Shown piece after piece: positions 58,264 through 64,000 of a stretch of 64,000 nt of DNA; position 1 is the first letter of the stretch; the number at the start of each line of letters is the position of its first letter. The notes under the pieces are model-generated. The model was not told where the DNA came from, made no database searches, and was given only the letters and a program-made list of their open reading frames with translations. The translations under genes were made by a program, and so were the position numbers. The DNA is taken from assembly GCF_011634775.1 (NCBI RefSeq), contig NZ_JAALXT010000003.1, positions 310,001 through 374,000 on the forward strand, read 5' to 3'. The stretch is from Thalassoroseus pseudoceratinae (GTDB lineage: Bacteria; Planctomycetota; Planctomycetia; Planctomycetales; Planctomycetaceae).

Positions 58264-59394
58264 ATGAATTTCTGCCTCAAACTCCTGATTGTTCTTGGAA
58301 TCCTCAGCCAGACGAGCGACGTGTTTGCTGGGGAACCGATGCTCTTGCGTTTGCATTTAAAGCAGGAGCCAATTCTGACCGGCAAACTGCTTCAGATGGA
58401 TTCCCAACGATGCTGGTTGATGCAGCCCGATGGTTGGATGAAGACCGTTCCAATGAAGTCGATCAGTCGCGTCGAACGTACCAAGAAGCCATTCCGAGCG
58501 GACTCGGCAATGACAATACGAGCCCGATTGCAGAGACAGTATGGGCGGGGTTATCAGGTCTCGACCGGGCGACACTACGTCGTTGTTGGTCCACCCGGAC
58601 GTGCCCACGATTACGTGGAGTTGCTGGACGACGTCCACAGCGGATTTCAAAACTACTTCGCTACGCGCGGGTTTCGGATCAACTCACCCGAGTTTCCTCT
58701 GATTGCAATCGTCTTCACAGATCCCAAAGCCTTCGCGGATTACTGTGCACAAGATGGCTTGCGAGCAGTGCGAGGATTGCGTGGGTATTATTCGATGAAG
58801 ACGAATCGTGTGGCGATCATCGACTCGGAACATTCCCGTGTCAGCGATACCAAAACACGCGCTGATCAGCATGGTGATTTATTCGCGACGGTCGCTGGCA
58901 ACCTTCGCGACACCCTCGTTCACGAAGCCACTCACCAGGTCGCATTCAACACCGGATTGCACGCACGGTTGGGCATGAATCCTCGGTGGGTGGTTGAAGG
59001 GTTGGCCACGGTCTTTGAAGCACCGGGAATTCTAGATCGGTCAACCAGACACGAAGTCAGCCGCCGGATCAATCGTGAGCGTTTGATTTGGTTCCGCAAT
59101 TACCTGGTGGAGCGTCGCCCGGAGAATTCTTTGGAAGCATTCTTGCAGAGCGACCAACTCTTTCAGACCGCGACACTCGATGCCTACAGCCAAGCATGGG
59201 CTTTGAGTTTCTATCTCATCGAGACGCGACCGGTCGAATATGCCCGTTATTTACAGACGGTCACAAAACGGGCGAGCGAATCAAAAGCGACATCATCGCA
59301 GCGTGTTGACGACTTTCGCGAGGCGTTCGGACAAGATTTGCGTTTGTTCGAGGCCAATTTCTTGCGGTTCATGCGACGCTTGAGCGTGAATTGA
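58264..59394 (+). CDS. DUF1570-type putative metallopeptidase
   Basis: 376 residues with a signal peptide (MNFCLKLLIVLGILSQTSDVFAGEP). The middle carries a HEATHQ zinc site (H220, E221, H224) in RDTLVHEATHQVAFNTGL, followed by RWVVEGLATVFE, which can supply the third ligand as in gluzincin peptidases. Upstream, GRHYVVVGPPGRAHDYVELLDDVHSGFQNYF and the KAFADYC segment fit the DUF1570 family, which is frequent in planctomycetes. Peptidase activity is inferred from the motif. It converges with the SLBB protein gene with only 6 bp between the stops and has its own promoter, divergent from the gene starting at 58083. Confidence 0.8.
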   Translation: MNFCLKLLIVLGILSQTSDVFAGEPMLLRLHLKQEPILTGKLLQMDSQRCWLMQPDGWMKTVPMKSISRVERTKKPFRADSAMTIRARLQRQYGRGYQVSTGRHYVVVGPPGRAHDYVELLDDVHSGFQNYFATRGFRINSPEFPLIAIVFTDPKAFADYCAQDGLRAVRGLRGYYSMKTNRVAIIDSEHSRVSDTKTRADQHGDLFATVAGNLRDTLVHEATHQVAFNTGLHARLGMNPRWVVEGLATVFEAPGILDRSTRHEVSRRINRERLIWFRNYLVERRPENSLEAFLQSDQLFQTATLDAYSQAWALSFYLIETRPVEYARYLQTVTKRASESKATSSQRVDDFREAFGQDLRLFEANFLRFMRRLSVN

Positions 59395-59400
59395 ACTCGT

Positions 59401-60909
59401 TCAGGCAGCGTCCGAAAGGTTTGCCAAGGCGTCGTCGAAGCGGCTTCGGTCTGAAGACGGCGACGCTTGTTCCCCGTTGGATTTCTTGCCCGTGGTATGA
59501 GCGGTCCGAGGAGTTGCGAACTTCGGCTTCGGCAACGGAGCATTCGTGGGACCCGTTGATTTTGGCTGCGTGGTCGGAGTTGCTGTTTTCGGTTCGGTAC
59601 CAGTTTGGGCTTCGGTCTTGGTAGCCGGTTGACTATTTTGCGCTGCAGATGGTGCGAAATGCGGTCCGCGAAGCAATTCCTCAACCGTTTGGTGTGGTCG
59701 ATCGAAACGCACCTGTGTTTTCGCAGCGGTGCGGGTGGCGTTCCAACGTTGGGATGCACGCACCAGCACAACGGTGATGGTTAGGAATACGCCCGCGATC
59801 CCAGCGGCCCATTTCCAGATCTGCCAGGAATCTTTCGGGATGCTTTCTGTTGCAGCAGCTTGCTTGAGAGCTTGTTGACCGACGATCGACGAATTTCCAT
59901 TGTGCTCTGGTTCCGCGACTGGTGCCTCAGCAACATTTTGGTCAGCGTTGCTGGCTTCCCGTGCGGCTTGAGCCGATTCGATTTCCCGAATCTGCCGGAT
60001 CAGTGTCGGTTCCTGCGGTGGCGTAAGCGTAGGCAACGCGGGCCCGTTCGCGACCGGAACGGCATCATGCGATTGCGGACTGAGTGTTTGCGGAGCAATC
60101 AAACGCGGTGGCTCCGTTTTTTGATCGATTCGACTGAGCATCGGCGTTGTCGACGGTTCCGCGGGAATCAGCTCGTTGATTTCGCGTGAGTGTAGTGAGT
60201 TGGGCTCGGCTGCGGTTTCGGTGAAGACAGCCGGGAGTTTTGGCAAGGAATCGGTTTGGACCGGAAAGCTCTCGAAGGAGATCACAGTGGGACCAGCCAG
60301 GTGAGTTGAATTGTGGACCGTGCGGATTCGTCCCGGAGAAGTTGACGTAATCTGAAGCCGTGACGCCATTTGTGGATTCTGACCCAAGTAGGACAAGATG
60401 GCTTCCGGGTAGGCATAGGCTTCCGGAACAGGAATCACGATGGGATGCGGTTTCAATCCAACCAAGGCGACTGGAACCGGTTCGGCTTCAACATCGGTTC
60501 CTCGAACGTCGGATGCCTTCGCAGTCCGGGACGCAAAACCGTCGACGATCAGCACATCACCGTCTCGAAGTTCCGCGAATCGGCCTTGTCCATCTCCGTC
60601 CTGCCCAATGTAAATCATGTGCGACAAACGATTTCCGCGAACAATTCGCACGCTGCCACTTGCCCGTCGCGTCATGCCACCAGCACGTTCGACAACTTCG
60701 CCGAGTGTGGGTTTGGAATGGCCGACTTGGTAAACACCGGGACGCGCCGTTTCTCCGATGACGCCAATGTGTGAGACTGGCCGAGAACTGGCGTCGACAA
60801 ACTCTGCTCCGCTTGCCGTCGGCATGATGACAAGACAGGGAACGCAGGCAAGCACGCGAACTATGCGTGAGGCAACCATCAACTTTGCCAGCATATTGGT
60901 TTGGCGCAT
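59401..60909 (-). CDS. Membrane-anchored SLBB-domain protein
   Basis: 502 residues. After a signal sequence, residues about 45-125 form an SLBB-like domain (IGVIGETARPGVYQVGHSKPTLGEVVERAGGMTRRASGSVRIVRGNR...LRDGDVLIVDG), the soluble-ligand-binding beta-grasp of polysaccharide export proteins. A second strand set follows (PVALVGLKPHPIVIPVPEAYAYPEAILSYLG). A single transmembrane helix (WKWAAGIAGVFLTITVVLV) lies around residue 370, then a Pro/Thr/Lys-rich cytoplasmic tail. There is no lipobox or export-channel domain, so it is not a Wza. It may couple the cell envelope to glycan export; it is far from the main glycan locus. Confidence 0.65.
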   Translation of the reverse strand: MRQTNMLAKLMVASRIVRVLACVPCLVIMPTASGAEFVDASSRPVSHIGVIGETARPGVYQVGHSKPTLGEVVERAGGMTRRASGSVRIVRGNRLSHMIYIGQDGDGQGRFAELRDGDVLIVDGFASRTAKASDVRGTDVEAEPVPVALVGLKPHPIVIPVPEAYAYPEAILSYLGQNPQMASRLQITSTSPGRIRTVHNSTHLAGPTVISFESFPVQTDSLPKLPAVFTETAAEPNSLHSREINELIPAEPSTTPMLSRIDQKTEPPRLIAPQTLSPQSHDAVPVANGPALPTLTPPQEPTLIRQIREIESAQAAREASNADQNVAEAPVAEPEHNGNSSIVGQQALKQAAATESIPKDSWQIWKWAAGIAGVFLTITVVLVRASQRWNATRTAAKTQVRFDRPHQTVEELLRGPHFAPSAAQNSQPATKTEAQTGTEPKTATPTTQPKSTGPTNAPLPKPKFATPRTAHTTGKKSNGEQASPSSDRSRFDDALANLSDAA

Positions 60910-61304
60910 CGTTCTGCCTCAGTCTGCAAAATTGGCCCGGAAATGTGAGTCGTGATTCGCTGCGGATGTGAGCATGTCTGAGCTGCGTTGCTCCACAAAG
61001 AACTTGCGGTCACAGAAAGAAATTTCCGCATCTTACAAAACTCACCCGATCGTTAAAATCGGAATTCTTGTGTGACGGCTGCAGGAAATATACGGCGCGC
61101 TGAGAAAAATCACCCGATTCATGGCGGGAATGGATCACTCGACTGAAGTCCGCATGGGGGCGGCGTCGATGAGGGAAACGATTTGCGGGGGACCAATCCA
61201 TTCGATGCCCCTCGAAATTCGGCTCGACATGATCGCGAACGGGAGCCGATGGAACAGAGTCTGACGGAAGAACAAGTCGAGAATATTCAACGCAGGGATG
61301 CTGT
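60910..61304. other. Divergent intergenic region
   Basis: 395 bp between the minus-strand SLBB gene and the plus-strand gene at 61305. It should contain both promoters. Only weak dyads were seen (for example CCGAT...ATCGG near 61048-61064). No gene is supported here. Confidence 0.4.
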
Positions 61305-61835
61305 ATGTCGGCGAAAACGGCGAATGATTTCCGATTGGGGTTTCTCACGACGATTTCACTCAAGGATCGCGGCCATGTCGGTGGGATGCTAATTACCAAT
61401 CGCCAAGGGCGACCACTCGAATTCCAATGCACCACACCCGTACAAGCGAATCGCACGCAGGAGATTCTCTACGGCCCAACATTGCTGCCATATTTGCGTG
61501 GTGAGCTCATTGGTCGCACGCTCGTCGAGAAAATGCGGCTCAAGCCCACGGTGGTGCTGGTCGATGACCTGGAACTACTGAGCGTTCGAGATCACATCTC
61601 GATGGCGGCGGCCTGCCTGATTTCTAGCAAAACACCCCAAGACGAGAATGACTTGGTTATCGCCGATCAGAATCTTCGATTGGCAGACGGGCACGAGGAC
61701 GATCGAGCCACGCTCCAAAAGCTGGAAGGCACGCTAGCGGCGGAATCGGAACTTGCCGAACCGTTCCAACGGATTCAGGATGCTCTGAACGAAGCTCTTG
61801 GAAAGGCGGCTGCTCCAACTCGAGAAGCGGCGTAA
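61305..61835 (+). CDS. Conserved-looking hypothetical protein paired with helicase
   Basis: 176 residues from the ATG at 61305, preceded by AGGGA. No family is recognised. It begins FRLGFLTTISLKDRGHVGGMLITNRQGRPLEFQCTTPVQANRTQEILYG, a beta-rich stretch, and continues with a helical part (TLLPYLRGELIGRTLVEKMRLKPTVVLVDDLELLSVRDHI) and an acidic C-terminus. The composition is protein-like throughout. It ends 47 bp before the SNF2-type helicase gene on the same strand, so the two are likely one transcript and may act together. Confidence 0.55.
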   Translation: MSAKTANDFRLGFLTTISLKDRGHVGGMLITNRQGRPLEFQCTTPVQANRTQEILYGPTLLPYLRGELIGRTLVEKMRLKPTVVLVDDLELLSVRDHISMAAACLISSKTPQDENDLVIADQNLRLADGHEDDRATLQKLEGTLAAESELAEPFQRIQDALNEALGKAAAPTREAA

Positions 61836-61882
61836 TTCCGTGTGCCGCCGTCGCCAATTGTGTCCGATGACTGGAGTTCACG

Positions 61883-63736
61883 ATGTCCGCCGATTCGCCG
61901 ACGCCCGAGACCAATCGTCCTGCCTTTCCGAAACCCGAGTGTCATGTCATTCCTTTCGAATCGACGGATGCGACGGTCTACCAGTCCGGTATCAATGCGG
62001 CGTTGACCCGCGAGTTCAAAATTGAACCCGAGTCCACGGAGTTCTTGACGGATGCGGGAATCGGATTCACTTGGCGACCGCATCGATCGAATGTCCGGAC
62101 ATTCGGTCTGACATTCCCGGCAGGAATCGAGTTTCTTCCGACGAAGAAGTCGAACGAAGAAGAGTCGTCTGAGACTTCCGAGCCGAAACCCAAAAAGAAG
62201 CCAGCCGAATCAAAGGACCGCCCCAAGAAACGAACGCGATTGCAACCGCCTAGCGATGCGCTCTCGTTAGAAGATCGTCTCTTCTATGTGTTGCAACCGC
62301 CATTGGAAACGTGGTTGGCCGGTCAAGAATTGATCATGCCGTTCGAGCCGTTTCCCTACCAGTACGAAGGAATTGCTTGGTTGTTCAAACAACGATGTGC
62401 GTTGTTGGCCGACGAGATGGGCCTCGGGAAAACCATGCAAACGATTACGGCGGTCCGTCTGTTATTACGGAGCGGCCAAGCTCGGCGGATCCTGTTGGTC
62501 TGTCCCAAACCCCTAATGCCCAACTGGCAACGCGAATTTCAATTCTGGGCCAGCGAACTTCCGCTGACCGTCGTCGAGGGGAACAGTCGGCGTCGCATGC
62601 TGATCTGGCAAATGCCCAGTGCGGGAATTTTCCTGATCAACTATGAAAGCTTTATCCGCGATTACGAATCGCTCCCAGAAGACGAACGGCCTCAGTTCGA
62701 TTTGATGGTGCTTGACGAAGCCCAACGGATCAAGAACCGTGATAGCCGAACAGCGACCACAATCCGTTCGGTCAAACGTAAACGAAGTTGGGCATTGACG
62801 GGAACGCCGATCGAGAATCGTCCCGAAGAACTGGCTGCGTTGTTCGAGTTTCTGAAAGTGGTCCCGCCGCGAGCCACACCGGACCTGCGACGACTCGGCC
62901 AACTCTCCGAGGAGTATATCCTGCGTCGCACCAAAGACCTCGTGATGACGGACTTGCCGCCACGTCTGGACCGTGATGAACTCATTCCGCTCGCACCTGC
63001 ACAAGATTTCGCCTACAAAACCGCTGAGAAAGACGGTGTGATTCAGCTCAATGAAATGGGCGACGAAATTACCGTGCAACACGTGTTCGAGCTGGTCATG
63101 CGGCTCAAGCAGATCACGAATTACGATCCGTTAACAGGCGAGTCGAGCAAACTCGATCGGCTCGCGGCCGACATGGAAGAAATTTCCGCCAGTGGTGGCA
63201 AAGCGATTTTGTTTAGCCAATGGACGAAAACCATTGATTGGCTGAAAGATCGACTTGATGAGAAACTCGGTGATCAATGCGGAACGCTGGTCTATCATGG
63301 TGGCGTGCCGACGAAGAAACGCGAACCGATTTTGAAGCAGTTCAAAGAAGACCCCAACTCCAATCTGCTTCTCATGAGTTATGGCACGGGAGCGGTGGGG
63401 TTGAATCTGCAGTTCGCCGGTTACGTGTTCTTGTACGATCGGTGGTGGAATCCGGCCATTGAAGATCAGGCAATCAATCGGGCTCATCGCATTGGTTGTA
63501 CGGCGGCTCAGATCGTAGTCACGAAATTCATCTGTCAGAATACGATCGAAGAACGCATCGACAAGATCCTCCAAGAGAAGCGGGAACTATTCGCCCGCAT
63601 TCTTGGCGATGGCGATAATTCTGATGTTTCCCTGTCGTTGAATGCGTCGGAAATCTTCGGACTCTTTGACCTGAAGCGGCAATCGGGTTCGGATGTCGAG
63701 CGGATCGGACCGAAAGCCCCGAAACAAGCGGCGTAG
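61883..63736 (+). CDS. SNF2-family DEAD/DEAH-box helicase
   Basis: 617 residues, ATG preceded by GGAG. The SNF2 ATPase motifs are all present: Q-like [11 protein letters not shown], Walker A DEMGLGKT (GLGKT at about 180-184), DEAQ box (D278-Q281, [12 protein letters not shown]), TGTPIENR, and in the second lobe [40 protein letters not shown] and [18 protein letters not shown]. Residues 1-150 are a lineage-specific N-terminus with a Lys/Glu-rich linker ([20 protein letters not shown]). There is no SWIM zinc finger. Such proteins translocate on double-stranded DNA and remodel bound proteins; the target is not known. Confidence 0.9.
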   Translation: MSADSPTPETNRPAFPKPECHVIPFESTDATVYQSGINAALTREFKIEPESTEFLTDAGIGFTWRPHRSNVRTFGLTFPAGIEFLPTKKSNEEESSETSEPKPKKKPAESKDRPKKRTRLQPPSDALSLEDRLFYVLQPPLETWLAGQELIMPFEPFPYQYEGIAWLFKQRCALLADEMGLGKTMQTITAVRLLLRSGQARRILLVCPKPLMPNWQREFQFWASELPLTVVEGNSRRRMLIWQMPSAGIFLINYESFIRDYESLPEDERPQFDLMVLDEAQRIKNRDSRTATTIRSVKRKRSWALTGTPIENRPEELAALFEFLKVVPPRATPDLRRLGQLSEEYILRRTKDLVMTDLPPRLDRDELIPLAPAQDFAYKTAEKDGVIQLNEMGDEITVQHVFELVMRLKQITNYDPLTGESSKLDRLAADMEEISASGGKAILFSQWTKTIDWLKDRLDEKLGDQCGTLVYHGGVPTKKREPILKQFKEDPNSNLLLMSYGTGAVGLNLQFAGYVFLYDRWWNPAIEDQAINRAHRIGCTAAQIVVTKFICQNTIEERIDKILQEKRELFARILGDGDNSDVSLSLNASEIFGLFDLKRQSGSDVERIGPKAPKQAA

Positions 63737-64000
63737 CGGCCATTGCCGTCGATTGCATCTGCCACGGAAACCGAAATCCCTCATTCACAATCTGCGGACC
63801 AAGAGCGAAGATGGATGGTGCCCGTCCCTATGATGTTTGCGTTGTTGCCACTATCTTGTTGAGTACTTCGGCACCGATGTGAATCAAGGCACCGCGAATG
63901 ACGACACCAAATTCCTCAAGACGGAACGAGCGACTCAACCAGCTTGCACACGATGCGAACGCCAGTTTGCATGTGATCAATATGGCGTCTACACTTCTCA
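63737..64000. other. Window end, no gene seen
   Basis: 264 bp after the helicase gene. No ribosome-binding site with a plausible start, no hairpin terminator and no RNA gene was recognised. A neighbouring gene may begin beyond the window. Confidence 0.4.

Noticed and set aside
1-64000. tRNA, rRNA, insertion sequence, prophage and toxin-antitoxin genes
   Set aside because: None was recognised by reading; a covariance-model and transposase profile search would be needed to exclude them fully.

Overview
The window looks like a chromosome segment from a planctomycete. Supporting signs are a giant solenoid protein with an N-terminal LEPR-XLL-like motif (SRLEDRRVLNAD), a DUF1570-type protein with a HEATHQ site, a PqqD-M50-HlyD fusion protein, and many short secreted proteins with STN-like or SLBB domains. 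No rRNA, tRNA, CRISPR array, insertion sequence or phage gene was recognised. Assignment to a phylum is by gene content only; genus is not inferred.

Layout. 1-4.4 kb: an NCS2-type permease, a PqqD/M50/HlyD fusion protein and a 56-residue sigma region 4-like minigene. 4.4-6.3 kb: two small convergent membrane proteins, a striking two-stage hairpin, a secreted STN-domain protein and a strong terminator. 6.3-8.7 kb: an iron-type alcohol dehydrogenase overlapping a secreted PQQ-like beta-propeller. 8.8-12.0 kb: a three-gene group of radical SAM protein, chorismate-lyase-like protein and flavin-dependent halogenase-like protein, the best candidate for an unusual aromatic metabolite pathway.

12.1-29.2 kb is an exopolysaccharide / surface glycan locus. 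One minus-strand operon (17.8 to 12.1 kb) makes and modifies a CDP-linked 6-deoxysugar (RfbG, class III aminotransferase, C-methyltransferase, RfbF, PIG-L deacetylase). A second (26.4 to 18.1 kb) holds the assembly machinery: Wzz/GumC-like chain-length protein, a separate CpsD-like protein with a degenerate Walker A, a sugar transferase with a GGDEF-like N-terminus, a flippase, an O-antigen ligase, a WecB/TagA/CpsF transferase and a GT2. Divergently on the plus strand lie a TPR protein and a Wza-like SLBB export protein. Both minus-strand operons carry the same 15-bp sequence (AACATAGGTTACGAA on the plus strand) 55-72 bp upstream of their first gene, suggesting joint control.

29.4-30.2 kb: a 4Fe-4S type phosphoadenylyl/adenylyl sulfate reductase (cysH), separated by a 14-bp perfect inverted repeat from the convergent giant gene.

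30.2-55.7 kb is one uninterrupted minus-strand gene of 8490 codons, about 40 percent of the window. The product is an Asp/Gly/Thr/Ala-rich predicted beta-solenoid with autotransporter-associated beta-strand repeats near the N-terminus, about 16 long-period 'GIG...DID' modules, a block of about 16 short 'DNEGV' repeats, a PKD-like segment and an acidic then basic C-terminus. Its likely place is the cell surface, stalk or matrix.

55.7-64 kb: a DinB-family protein overlapping a secreted STN-like protein, a DUF1570 protein, a membrane-anchored SLBB protein, and a plus-strand pair of a conserved unknown protein and a SNF2-family helicase. The many plus-strand open frames opposite the giant gene are shadows of its codon bias.
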